Assembly (NCBI GenBank): GCA_963725315.1
Contig: CAVRYA010000008.1
Span: forward strand, 48,289 to 112,288
Direction of reading: 5' to 3'
Source: JBBRHQ01 sp963725315
GTDB lineage: Bacteria; Actinomycetota; Thermoleophilia; Solirubrobacterales; 70-9
DNA length: 64,000 bases
In this document: piece by piece, positions 43,312 to 55,305 of the stretch
How positions within the stretch are numbered: position 1 is the stretch's first letter
Layout of the letters: each line of letters opens with the position of its first letter
Position numbers and translations under genes: made by a program
The notes under the pieces: generated by a model
The model's database searches: none
Told to the model about the DNA's origin: nothing
What the model saw: the letters and a program-made list of their open reading frames with translations, nothing else

Positions 43312-44851
43312 GTGACCGGCAGCGTGGAGATCGGCCCCGAGGGCCTCGGCCCCGGCGAGGTGATCGCCGTCGCGCGACAGGGGGCCTCCGCGACTCTGGG
43401 CGCCGCGGCGCGCGAGGCGATGGAGCGAAGCGCCGAGATCGTCGAGCGGCTCGCCGCATCCGAGGAGCCCGCATACGGAGTCTCCACCGGGTTCGGCTCG
43501 CTTGCACTGACCCGGATCCCGGCAGACCAGCGCAAGGAGCTGCAGCGGGCGCTGATCCGCTCCCACGCCGCCGGCATGGGCCCGGCCGTCGAGGCGGAGG
43601 TGGTGCGGGCGATGATGCTGCTCCGCGCCCGCACCCTGGCGATGGGCTTCTCCGGCGCCCGCCCGGTGCTGGTCGAGACGATCCTGGCCCTGCTCGAGGC
43701 CGGGCTCAGCCCGGTCGTCCCCGAGCACGGATCGCTCGGGGCCAGCGGCGACCTTGCCCCGCTCGCCCACTGCGCGCTGGCCCTGATCGGGGAAGGCGAG
43801 GTGACCGACCGGGACGGCGCCCCGCTGGCGGCAGCGGAGGCGATGCTCGACGCCGGGATCGAGCCCGTCACCCTGAGGGCGAAGGAGGGCCTGGCGCTGA
43901 TCAACGGCACCGACGGGATCCTCGGGATGCTCGTGCTCGCGCTCGCCGACCTCCGCTCCCTGCTGCGGGCGGCGGAGATCGCCGCGGCGATGTCGGTCGA
44001 GGCGCTGCTCGGCACGGATCGCGCCTTTGCCCGCGACCTGATCGCGCTGCGCCCCCAGCCCGGCCAGGCCGACAGCGCCGCAAACCTGCGGGCGCTGCTC
44101 GCCGGATCCGAGATCGTCGCCTCCCACCGCGAGGGCGACCCCAGGGTCCAGGACGCCTACTCGCTGCGCTGCGCGCCCCAGGTGGCCGGCGCGGCCCGTG
44201 ACGCCCTCGCCTACGCCGAGGGCGTCGCCGGCGCCGAGCTGGAGGCCGCGATCGACAACCCGATGATCCTCCCCGACGGCAGGGTGGAGTCGTGCGGCAA
44301 CTTCCATGGCGCCCCGCTCGCCCAGGCCTGCGATTTCCTGGCGATCGCCGCGGCCGACGTGGCCGCGATCGCCGAGCGACGCACCGACCGCCTCCTCGAC
44401 GCCAGCCGGTCGCAAGGCCTTCCTCCGTTCCTCGCCGACGACGCAGGAGTCAACTCGGGGATGATGATCGCTCAGTACACGCAGGCCGCGATGGTCGCCG
44501 AGAGCCGTCGGCTGGCGGCGCCGGCGAGTGTCGATTCGCTGCCGACCAGCGCGATGCAGGAAGACCATGTCTCGATGGGGTGGGGCGCAGCGCGGAAGAT
44601 GCGTGCCGCCGTCGTCAACCTTGCCCGGGTGGTCGCGGTGGAGGCGGCATGCGCGGCGCGCGGCCTCGACCTGCGGGCCCCATTGAGTCCGGCCGCGGGC
44701 ACCGCGGCGGCACTTGGGGGCGGTGCGCGCCGCGGTGCCGGGGCCCGGGCCCGACCGCTGGCTCGGCCCGGAGCTCGCCGCGGTCGAGGCGCTGGTCGCC
44801 GGCGGCGGCCTGCTTGCCGCGGTGGAGGGCGAGATCGGCGAGCTTCGATGA
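43312..44851 (+). CDS. hutH: Histidine ammonia-lyase (one-base frameshift near 3' end)
   Basis: First step of histidine degradation, giving trans-urocanate. About 510 residues are expected. The MIO-forming triad is in LGASGDLAPLAH, YGVSTGFGSL and AIDNPMILPDGRVESCGNFHG are family motifs. Near 44,716-44,720 a run of five G shifts the frame: the next frame continues VRAAVPGPGPDRWLGPELAA and ends at TGA 44849-44851. One G fewer would give an intact gene, so a run-length error is likely. GTG start at 43312. First gene of the hut operon. Confidence 0.93.
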
Positions 44852-44867
44852 GATCGGGGAGGGTCCG

Positions 44868-46534
<1,667 letters not shown>

Positions 46535-46538
<4 letters not shown>

Positions 46539-47107
46539 GCGTCCGCGAGATCGTCACCATCGGCGACCCGGTGCTGCGGGAGCGCAGCCGCGAGGTGCCG
46601 GAGTCCGAGGTCAGCTCGGAAGAAGTGCAAACGCTGATCGACGACCTGATCGAGACGATGCGCTCGGCGGGCGGCGCCGGGCTGGCTGCCAACCAGGTGG
46701 GCGAGACCCTGCGGGTCGCGGTGGCCGAGGTCGACGGATCGAATCCTCGCTACCCCTACAAGCCGCCCTTCCCGCTGACCGTGATGCTCAATCCCGAGGT
46801 CGAGCCGCTCGGCGCCGGGACGCTATTGATCAACGAGGGCTGCCTCTCGATCCCCGACCTGCGCGGCGACGTCGAGCGCCATCTTGCGATCCGTTTGCGC
46901 TACACCGACCGCGACGGGGAGCGGCGAGAACAGGTGGCCGAAGGGCTTACCGCCGGGACCTTTCAGCACGAGGTCGACCACCTCGACGGGGTGCTGGTTC
47001 TCGACCGCGCCGACCCTCGCTCCCTGGCCACCTGGGAGCAGTTCGAGCGCCATGGGCTGGATGCCTTCCTGGCGCGCATCGCCCCCTACGCCAGGGAGCC
47101 GGGATGA
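46535..47107 (+). CDS. def: Peptide deformylase-like enzyme inside the hut operon
   Basis: 190 residues with all three peptide deformylase motifs: GAGLAANQVG, EGCLSIP (Cys metal ligand) and QHEVDHLDG (two His ligands and the catalytic Glu). By family it removes N-formyl groups from nascent proteins. Here it overlaps hutU upstream and hutF downstream by four bases each, and hutF makes N-formylglutamate, whose usual deformylase HutG is not seen in the operon. It may deformylate formylglutamate, or be a housekeeping def that happens to be located here. TTG start. Confidence 0.93.
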
Positions 47108-48435
47108 GCTCCTATTGGTGCGAGCTGGCCTGGCGTGGGGAGGAGGAGGCCGAGCCGGGCGTTGTGATCGAGACCGACGGCGAGCGAATCTCCGCGGTCG
47201 GCAGCTCGGCGGCCCCCCCGGCCGGCGCCACCCGTCTCGACGGGATAACCATCCCGGGCCTCGCAAACACTCACTCTCACGCCTTCCAGCGGGCGATCCG
47301 CGGCCGCACCCAGTCCGCCGGGCGGGGGGATTTCTGGACCTGGCGCGAGCGGATGTACGCGGCGGCCGAGAACCTCGACCCGGACACATACCTCCCCCTG
47401 GCGCGGGCGACCTTCGCCGAGATGGCGGAGGCCGGGATCACCGCGGTGGGCGAGTTCCACTACCTCCACCACGGCCCGGGCGGTCGGCGCTACGAGGATC
47501 CCAACGCGATGGGAAAAACGGTGATCGAGGCAGCCGCGGCCGCCGGGATCCGGGTGACGCTGATCGACGCCTGCTACCTGCACGGCGGCATTGGGCGGGA
47601 ACCCGCAGGGGCGCAGCTACGGTTTTCTGACGGCAGCGCCTCGGCCTGGGCCGAGCGGGTCGAGCGGCTGCATCCGGGGCCCGGCGCACGGGTCGGCGCC
47701 GCCATCCACAGCGTCCGGGCAGTCGATCCGGACGCGGCGGCCGAGGTCGCCGGTTGGGCCCGGCAGCGGCGGGCTCCGCTTCACGCCCACCTCTCCGAGC
47801 AACCTGCCGAGAACGAGCAGTGCCTCCGCGAGCACGGGATTACCCCGGCCGCGCTGCTGGCAGGAGCGGGCGCGGTCGATGACCGCTTCACCGCGATCCA
47901 CGCGACTCACCTTGCCGAGGAAGATTTCAGCCTCCTCGGCGAGGCCGGAGCGTCGGTCTGCCTCTGCCCGACGACCGAGCGAGACCTCGCCGACGGCGTC
48001 GGTCCGGCGGCGCGTCTCGGCCGGGTGGGGACGCCGCTTTGCCTCGGCAGCGACTCCAATGCCGTGATCGACCTCTTTGAGGAGGCCCGGGCGATGGAGA
48101 TGGACGAGCGGCTGGTGACCGGCGCGCGGGGTCACCACCGCCCCGCCGCCCTGCTGCGGGCCGCGACCTCGTCGGGGCACGGGGCGCTCGGCTGGCCCGA
48201 GGCCGGGCGGATCGAGCCGGGCGCAATCGCCGATCTGGTGACGGTCGGGCTCGACTCGGTGCGCCTCGCAGGCACGGAGCGGGCCGACGCGCTGGGCTCG
48301 GTCGTCTTCGCCGGCGCCGCCGAGGACGTCCGCACGGTCCTCTGCGGCGGGCGGGAAATCGTCCGCGACGGAAGGCACGTCTCTCTCGACGTCGCCGCCG
48401 AGCTGGAGAGCGCGATCGAGGCGGTGGGCCGTTGA
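47104..48435 (+). CDS. hutF: Formimidoylglutamate deiminase
   Basis: 443 residues of the amidohydrolase superfamily. It removes ammonia from N-formiminoglutamate to give N-formylglutamate. Metal motif NTHSHAFQ near residue 60, the HutF-specific stretch WTWRERMYAAAENLDPD, a second metal region HAHLSEQPAENEQC and the catalytic LGSDSNAVIDLFEEAR. It starts within the stop of the deformylase gene (ATGA) and ends within the start of hutI. This gene sets the pathway as the deiminase route rather than direct cleavage to formamide. Confidence 0.95.
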   Translation: MSSYWCELAWRGEEEAEPGVVIETDGERISAVGSSAAPPAGATRLDGITIPGLANTHSHAFQRAIRGRTQSAGRGDFWTWRERMYAAAENLDPDTYLPLARATFAEMAEAGITAVGEFHYLHHGPGGRRYEDPNAMGKTVIEAAAAAGIRVTLIDACYLHGGIGREPAGAQLRFSDGSASAWAERVERLHPGPGARVGAAIHSVRAVDPDAAAEVAGWARQRRAPLHAHLSEQPAENEQCLREHGITPAALLAGAGAVDDRFTAIHATHLAEEDFSLLGEAGASVCLCPTTERDLADGVGPAARLGRVGTPLCLGSDSNAVIDLFEEARAMEMDERLVTGARGHHRPAALLRAATSSGHGALGWPEAGRIEPGAIADLVTVGLDSVRLAGTERADALGSVVFAGAAEDVRTVLCGGREIVRDGRHVSLDVAAELESAIEAVGR

Positions 48436-49610
48436 GCGCCATGGTCATCGACAACATCGGTGTCCTGGTCACGAACGATCCCGGGGCGGGGGAGGGGCCG
48501 CTCGGGATCGTCCGGGGCGCCGCCCTGCTGATCGAGGGCGGGGAGGTGGCGGCGATCGAGGCTCCCGGCGCTGCTGCCGACGAGCGGATCGACGCCGACG
48601 GCCGGGCGGTGATCCCGGGCTTCGTCGACAGCCACACCCACCTCGTCTTCGCCGGCGATCGCTCCCAGGAGTTCGCGGCCCGGATGGCTGGGCAGCCCTA
48701 CCGGGCGGGGGGCATCTGGGTCAGCACCGAGGCGACCAGGGCGGCGGGCGAGGGTGAGCTGGAGGCGCTCACCGCCGCCCGCCGCCGCGAAGGGCTGCGG
48801 GCCGGGATAACCCACGCCGAGATCAAGTCCGGCTACGGCCTCGACGTCGCCACCGAGAGGCTCTGCTGCGAGGTCGCCGGCCGCTTCACCGACGACGTCA
48901 CTTTCCTCGGCGCCCACGTCGTCCCGGCAGAGTACGAAGGGCGTGTCGAGGAGTACATCGAGCTCGTCTGCGGGGCAATGCTCGACGCCTGCGCGCCGCT
49001 CTCGCGCTGGATCGACGTCTTTTGCGAGCGGGGGGCCTTCGACGTCGACCAGTGCCGCGCCGTGCTAGAGGCCGGCCGCGACGCCGGGCTGGGAATGCGG
49101 GTCCACGGCAATCAGCTCGGCGAGGGCCCGGGGGTCGCCCTGGCGGTCGAGCTCGGTGCCGCCTCCGTCGATCACTGCACCTACCTCTCAGATGCCGACG
49201 TCGAAGCTCTGGCCGGCGGCGAGACGGTGGCCACCTTCCTCCCGGCGACCGACTTCTCGACCCGCCAGCCTTACCCCGACGCCCGTCGCGTGATCGACGC
49301 CGGCGCCCCAGTGGCGATCGCCACCAACACCAACCCGGGTTCGAGCAACACGACGTCGATGAGCTTCTGCATCGCGCTGGCCGTGCGCGACATGGGGATG
49401 AGCGCCGACGAGGCCCTCGCCGCAGCGACCCTGGGCGGCGCAAGGGCGCTACGGCGAGATGACATCGGTCGCCTCGCTCCGGGGTCGCGGGCCGACGCGG
49501 TAGTCCTCGACGCCGCTTCCCACACCGACCTCGTCTACCGGCCGGGGGTGCCTTTGATCGCGACGACGATCTCCCGTGGCCGGGTCGCCTGGCAAACGGA
49601 GGGTTGCTGA
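48432..49610 (+). CDS. hutI: Imidazolonepropionase
   Basis: 392 residues. Hydrolyses imidazolone propionate to N-formiminoglutamate, the step before HutF. Motifs are DSHTHLVFAGDRSQEF (metal-binding HxH), IKSGYGLD, MRVHGNQLGEGPG and ATNTNPGSSNTTSM, the last a family hallmark. The TTG at 48432 overlaps the hutF stop; an ATG at 48441 is an equally good start. It is the last gene of the operon, so the gene order does not follow the reaction order. Confidence 0.96.
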   Translation: MSAMVIDNIGVLVTNDPGAGEGPLGIVRGAALLIEGGEVAAIEAPGAAADERIDADGRAVIPGFVDSHTHLVFAGDRSQEFAARMAGQPYRAGGIWVSTEATRAAGEGELEALTAARRREGLRAGITHAEIKSGYGLDVATERLCCEVAGRFTDDVTFLGAHVVPAEYEGRVEEYIELVCGAMLDACAPLSRWIDVFCERGAFDVDQCRAVLEAGRDAGLGMRVHGNQLGEGPGVALAVELGAASVDHCTYLSDADVEALAGGETVATFLPATDFSTRQPYPDARRVIDAGAPVAIATNTNPGSSNTTSMSFCIALAVRDMGMSADEALAAATLGGARALRRDDIGRLAPGSRADAVVLDAASHTDLVYRPGVPLIATTISRGRVAWQTEGC

Positions 49611-49692
49611 CCCCGCCGTGTCCGCTCCACGCTGACCTGGGATCTTCAGGTGCATTCAGGGCAGGCGGGCGACAGGGGGGATAATTCCTGCG

Positions 49693-51162
49693 ATGGCAGA
49701 CGCCGAGACCCTGAGTGCGCTCGACGCCACCTTCCTCGAGCTCGAGGAAGCGGACGACAGCGCTCACATGCACATCGGGGGGATGATGGTCTTCGACGCC
49801 CTCCCAGAGGGTGGCGCCCCCGCACCGGACGCGGTCGCCCGCCGCCTCACCAGCAGGCTCGGTGGCCTGCCCCGGTACCGCCAGCGTCTCTCGGAGCCGC
49901 ACACCGGCGGCATCCATTGGCCAAGTTGGCAGCGCGACCCCGATTTCGACATCACCAGGCACATTCGGCGCGCCGCGATCGCCTCTCCGGGGGGAGAGGC
50001 CGAGCTACTCGACTGGGCCGGCGAGTACTTCTCCCAGCGGCTCGATCGTCGCCGGCCACTCTGGGACCTGGTCGTCTTGGAGGGCCTCTCGGGCGGGTGC
50101 TGGGCGCTCGTCAGCAAGACCCATCACTGCATGGTCGACGGGGTCGGCTCGGTCAGCGCCACAAACCTCCTACTCGACGCGGAGCCGGTCCCACCGGGGG
50201 GGCCTGAGGTCGGTGAGCCGCTCCCCGAAGACGGCGGCGAGGCCGAGCGATCAGGAGGGATTGGCGACGCGACGCGCTCGCTCGCTACCGGCGCGATCGG
50301 GGTGGCGGGCGGCGCGGCGCGGCTCCCCTTCCGCCTGGCGCGCGCCGGCGCCGGTGTGCTCGCGCATCCGGAGCGCGCCCGCGACGCGCTCGAGCGATCC
50401 CGAGCGGTAGTCGAGCTGATGGTCCGCGATGAGATCGATGCCGCTCCCCACACGAGCCTCAACGAGCCGATCGGGGCCCACCGCCGCCTGGCCCTGATGA
50501 GCCTGCCCATGGAAGAGCTCAAGCAGATCTACCGCACCTACGGCGGGACCCTGAACGACGTCGTCCTCGCGATAGCCGCCGGTGGCTTCCGTGACCTCTT
50601 CGAAGAGCGCGGCGAGCCGCAACCCGAGCACGGGCTGAGGGCGATGGTGCCGGTGAACATCAGGGCCGCCTCCGAGCATCTGGAGCTCGGAAACCAGGTC
50701 AGCTCCCTGTTCGTCCACCTTCCCGTCTCCGAAGCGGACCCCCTCCGCCGCTACCGGGCCCAGGTCAAGGAAACCGAGGCGCTGAAGGCTGGAAGTCAGG
50801 GCATGGGGTCGAAGACGCTGGTCGACGTAGCCGCCCTTGCCCCGCCGGCGATCCACAGCTTTCTCGCCAGGTCGCTTTTCGCGACCCGCCTCTTCAACGT
50901 CACCATCACCAACGTCCCGGGGCCGCCGCAGACGCTGTACGCGTTCGGCTCGCGGATGCAGGCCGTCTGGCCGCTTGTACCGATCGCCGCCGAGCATGCC
51001 GTGGGGATCGCCGTGTTCAGCTACGCCGGCGATCTCTTCTTCTGCGTAAACGCCGATCGGGACAGCACAGCCGATTTGCCGGTGCTGCGCAATGGGATGC
51101 ATCGCGCCTTCCGGGATCTGAGCCAGCGCGCTGGAGCCGAGGTCGATCGGGTCCGGGGTTGA
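49693..51162 (+). CDS. Wax ester synthase/diacylglycerol acyltransferase (WS/DGAT)
   Basis: 489 residues. It makes triacylglycerol or wax esters from acyl-CoA. The active-site motif HHCMVDG is near residue 140 and LSALDATFLELE is the expected N-terminal block; NVTITNVPGPPQTLY near residue 405 is the conserved C-terminal segment. The ATG follows GGGGG-rich DNA 83 bases after hutI and may have its own promoter. With the acyl-CoA ligase and acyltransferases of this window, it suggests neutral lipid storage. Confidence 0.95.
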   Translation: MADAETLSALDATFLELEEADDSAHMHIGGMMVFDALPEGGAPAPDAVARRLTSRLGGLPRYRQRLSEPHTGGIHWPSWQRDPDFDITRHIRRAAIASPGGEAELLDWAGEYFSQRLDRRRPLWDLVVLEGLSGGCWALVSKTHHCMVDGVGSVSATNLLLDAEPVPPGGPEVGEPLPEDGGEAERSGGIGDATRSLATGAIGVAGGAARLPFRLARAGAGVLAHPERARDALERSRAVVELMVRDEIDAAPHTSLNEPIGAHRRLALMSLPMEELKQIYRTYGGTLNDVVLAIAAGGFRDLFEERGEPQPEHGLRAMVPVNIRAASEHLELGNQVSSLFVHLPVSEADPLRRYRAQVKETEALKAGSQGMGSKTLVDVAALAPPAIHSFLARSLFATRLFNVTITNVPGPPQTLYAFGSRMQAVWPLVPIAAEHAVGIAVFSYAGDLFFCVNADRDSTADLPVLRNGMHRAFRDLSQRAGAEVDRVRG

Positions 51163-51185
51163 TCCTGCACTTCGACCGACCGCCG

Positions 51186-52001
51186 TCACTTGCGGGGGCG
51201 AGGCACGACGATCACCGGGCAGCGGGCGGCGCGGATCATCATCGAGGAGGTGCTTCCCAGCAGCACGCTGCGGAGCGGCCCGTAGCCGCGCGACCCCATT
51301 ACCAGCAGGTCGATCCCCTGCTCGCACTGGCTCAGCAGCTCGGGCACCGGGTTGCCGTGGCAGACAACTGGGAGTGCCCGCACCTCATTCGGGAGACCGG
51401 CCGCCGCGTCGTGGATCGCGTCGCGGAAACCCGCGCGGGCGACGGAGGCGGCCTGCTGCACCTGGCCACCGGCCGCGTCCGGCGCGCTGGCGTTGAGCAC
51501 CCCGATCACCCGGACCGTCGCGGCGGCCCTGAGCGCAAGCTCGCCGGCGAGCTCGAGGGCGATCCGTGCCTCTGCCGAGTCGTCGAAGGCGGCCCCGAGC
51601 ACCCGCAGGCTGTAGTCGGAGCGCGCCAGTCCGCGCGGGGCGACGGCCACCGGGCGGGGCGAGCCGTGGAGCATCGGCTCGACCACGCTGCCGGGCATCA
51701 CCTGTCCGAAGCCGCCGCGATGGCTGGAGCCGAGGACCACAATCGCGTCGGGACTCTCGACGGCGAGCCCGTAGAGAGCCTTCGCCGGCGAATCGCCCGA
51801 CAGCGCGCACGGCTCCACATCGACTCCCTCGATCGAGGAGGCGACAGTCGCGAGTTCCGCCCGCAGCGGCGGCCCGGCGAAGGCTCGGGCCACGATCAGC
51901 GTGGCCCTCGTCACCGTCGCAAGCGCCACTCCCAGGGCGAGCGCGTCCTGCCCACGCTCCGACCCGTCGTAGCCGACGATGACCTTCCCGACCTCCGTCA
52001 C
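51186..52001 (-). CDS. Tandem universal stress protein
   Basis: 271 residues with two UspA domains. The first begins VGKVIVGYDGSERGQDAL and has SSHRGGFGQVMPGSVVEPML; the second begins LRVLGAAFDDSAEARIAL and has MGSRGYGPLRSVLLGSTSS, which is the GxxGx9GS ATP-binding pattern. Ends CPVIVVPRP. The GTG at 51999-52001 is used because homology begins there. It is divergent from the hydrogenase operon, 39 bases from its first gene; tandem Usp proteins near anaerobic or redox genes are known in actinobacteria. Confidence 0.93.
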   Translation of the reverse strand: MTEVGKVIVGYDGSERGQDALALGVALATVTRATLIVARAFAGPPLRAELATVASSIEGVDVEPCALSGDSPAKALYGLAVESPDAIVVLGSSHRGGFGQVMPGSVVEPMLHGSPRPVAVAPRGLARSDYSLRVLGAAFDDSAEARIALELAGELALRAAATVRVIGVLNASAPDAAGGQVQQAASVARAGFRDAIHDAAAGLPNEVRALPVVCHGNPVPELLSQCEQGIDLLVMGSRGYGPLRSVLLGSTSSMMIRAARCPVIVVPRPRK

Positions 52002-52040
52002 CCGCGGCAGGCTAACGTGGCGGAGCGGAGGTAGAGACGG

Positions 52041-53172
<1,132 letters not shown>

Positions 53173-53176
<4 letters not shown>

Positions 53177-53655
53177 AGCTGAAGGGAATTGCCGAGTTGC
53201 TGGCCGAGATCGGCCCGTTCGACCACCTCGGAGCAGACCATCTGGAGCTGATCGCCGGCTGCGGCAGCAATGTCAGCCTCGACGAGGGAAGCCATCTGTT
53301 CAGCGAGGGCGACCCGGCCGAAACTTTCTACGTCGTCCGCCACGGGCGGGTCGCGCTGGAGATCTTCGTTCCCGGCCGGGGCCCGGTGACGGTGGAGACG
53401 ATCGGCCCGGGCGAGGTGATCGGCTGGTCCTGGCTGTTCGAGCCCTACCGTTGGCACATGGACGCCCGCGTCGCCGAGCACGGCTCTGCTATCGCCTTCG
53501 ACGGCGCCTGCCTGCGCGGCAAGTGCGAATCGGACCACGACCTCGGATACGAGTTGATGAAACAGTTCGCGACGTTGCTGATCGACCGTATGCAGGCGAC
53601 GCGTCTGCGGCTCCTCGACGTCTACGGGCATGCCCCAGCCGCTGCAGCAGACTGA
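53173..53655 (+). CDS. Cyclic-nucleotide-binding domain protein without DNA-binding part
   Basis: 160 residues. A cNMP-binding beta-barrel (FDHLGADHLELIAG, EGSHLFSEGDPAETFYVVRHGRVALEI, TIGPGEVIGWSWLFEPYRW). The phosphate-binding cassette has GEVIGWSW instead of the second Glu of CRP and lacks the usual RTA, a variant common in stand-alone domains. No helix-turn-helix follows, only two helices. It sits between hydB and hydG with overlaps on both sides, so it should be made with the hydrogenase and could tune its activity by binding a nucleotide; this role is inferred. Confidence 0.88.
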
Positions 53656-54505
53656 ACGCCCTCCGATCGGTGCGGGTGGCGCCGCGCCGATGGTGCCGGA
53701 GCCGTTCCGGGTCACCAGCCGCCGGCGCGAGACGCCTGATACCTGGACGCTCGAGCTCGAGCCCGTCGATGGCCCGGGGGGGATGGCCTTCGCGCCGGGC
53801 CAGTTCAACATGGTCTACGCCTTCGGGGTCGGCGAGGTGCCGATCTCGATCAGCGGCGACCCCTCCGGGGAGGGCCCGCTCGTCCACACGGTGCGGGAGG
53901 TGGGGGCCGTCTCGGCGGCGATCTGCGCCGCCGAACCGGGAGGGGTACTCGGGATTCGCGGGCCGTACGGCAGCTCGTGGCCAATCGCCGAGGCCGAGAG
54001 TGAGGACCTGGTGATCGTCGCCGGCGGCGTCGGTCTCGCTCCGCTCCGCTCAACCGTGCTGACCGCGCTCGCATTCCGCGAGCGCTTCAGGCGAGTCCTC
54101 CTCTTCTACGGGAGCCGCGAGCCCGAGCAGCTCCTCTTCCGCACCGAGTTGCAGGAGTGGACGGCCGACCCCGCGATCGAGCTGAGCGTCACGGTCGATA
54201 CCGCAACCGGAGCCTGGGCCGGCGAGGTCGGGGTGGTCACGAAGCCGATCGGACGGGCCGCCCTTGACCCCGATCGGACCGTCGCGATGCTCTGTGGGCC
54301 CGAGGTGATGATGCGTTTCGCGGCGCGGGCGCTTCGAGATCGCGGCGTATCCGCGGAGCGAATCCACGTCTCGCTGGAGCGGAACATGAAGTGCGCGATC
54401 ACCCAGTGCGGGCGCTGCCAGTTCGGGCCCGCCTTCATCTGCCGGGACGGACCGGTGATGCGCCTCGGCGATATCGAGGAGATCTTCGAGGTGCGGGAGC
54501 TGTGA
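53630..54505 (+). CDS. hydG: Group 3b hydrogenase gamma subunit, FAD/NAD(P)-binding
   Basis: 291 residues of the ferredoxin-NADP reductase type. FRVTSRRRETPDTWTLELEP begins the FAD domain, FAPGQFNMVYAFGVGEVPISIS binds flavin, and IVAGGVGLAPLRSTV is the NAD(P)-binding loop. The C-terminal CAITQCGRCQFGPAFIC carries a 2Fe-2S cluster. Exchanges electrons between NADP(H) and the FeS chain. Starts inside the cNMP gene (26-base overlap). Confidence 0.94.
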   Translation: MPQPLQQTERPPIGAGGAAPMVPEPFRVTSRRRETPDTWTLELEPVDGPGGMAFAPGQFNMVYAFGVGEVPISISGDPSGEGPLVHTVREVGAVSAAICAAEPGGVLGIRGPYGSSWPIAEAESEDLVIVAGGVGLAPLRSTVLTALAFRERFRRVLLFYGSREPEQLLFRTELQEWTADPAIELSVTVDTATGAWAGEVGVVTKPIGRAALDPDRTVAMLCGPEVMMRFAARALRDRGVSAERIHVSLERNMKCAITQCGRCQFGPAFICRDGPVMRLGDIEEIFEVREL

Positions 54506-55305
54506 GCGTCGGGGAGTCGGGCACCCGCCCGAAGCTGGCCGTCTGGAAGTTCGCCTCCTGCGACGGCTGCCAACTCAGCCTGCTCGACTGCGAGGACGAG
54601 ATCCTCGCGCTGGCCGGCGAGGTCGAGGTCGCCTACTTCCTGGAGGCGCGGCGAGCCACCGTCGAGGGCCCCTACGACGTTTCCCTGGTCGAGGGCTCGA
54701 TCACCACCGAGCACGATGCCGAGCGGATCCGCGAGGTTCGGGCGGTTTCGAAGCGCCTGGTGACGATCGGTGCTTGTGCGACCGCGGGAGGGATCCAGGC
54801 GCTGCGCAATTTCGCCGACGCGAAGGAGTTCGTCGCCGCCGTCTATGCAACACCCTCCTACATCTCCACCCTTAAGACGTCGACCCCGATCAGCGACCAC
54901 GTCCAGGTCGACTACGAGCTGCAGGGTTGCCCGATCAACAAGATGCAGCTGCTCGAGGTGCTCGGCGCCCATCTCGCCGGGCGGCGCCCGGCGATCGCCG
55001 AATCGAGCGTCTGCATGGAGTGCAAGCGGGCCGGCAATGTCTGCGTGATGGTCGCCCACGGGACGCCCTGCCTGGGGCCGGTGACCCACGCTGGCTGCGG
55101 CGCGCTCTGTCCCTCTTATCACCGCGGCTGCTATGGCTGCTACGGGCCGATGGAGACTCCGAACACCGGCTCGCTGGCGGGCTGGATGCATAACCGCCTC
55201 GGCTCGGAGCGCCCCCAGCTGGCCCGCGAATTCCGCACCTTCAACGCCAACTCGCCGGCCTTCCGGGCCGAGAGCGAGAGCCAGGAGCGGGCTGCCGGTG
55301 ACTGA
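54502..55305 (+). CDS. hydD: Group 3b hydrogenase delta (small) subunit
   Basis: 267 residues, GTG start overlapping the hydG stop (GTGA). The small subunit passes electrons through three FeS clusters. Ligand stretches visible: ASCDGCQLSLLD, TIGACATAGGIQ, ELQGCPINK, CMECKRAGNVC and HRGCYGCYGP. Length and order match the Oxidoreductase-20Kd family of group 3 hydrogenases. The C-terminal part lacks a Tat signal or membrane anchor, so the enzyme is cytoplasmic. Confidence 0.95.
   Translation: MSVGESGTRPKLAVWKFASCDGCQLSLLDCEDEILALAGEVEVAYFLEARRATVEGPYDVSLVEGSITTEHDAERIREVRAVSKRLVTIGACATAGGIQALRNFADAKEFVAAVYATPSYISTLKTSTPISDHVQVDYELQGCPINKMQLLEVLGAHLAGRRPAIAESSVCMECKRAGNVCVMVAHGTPCLGPVTHAGCGALCPSYHRGCYGCYGPMETPNTGSLAGWMHNRLGSERPQLAREFRTFNANSPAFRAESESQERAAGD

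Noticed and set aside
43312..44851. hutH as a dead pseudogene
   Set aside because: Only one G-run shift near the 3' end affects it, the MIO triad and most of the protein are intact, and the operon partners are complete.
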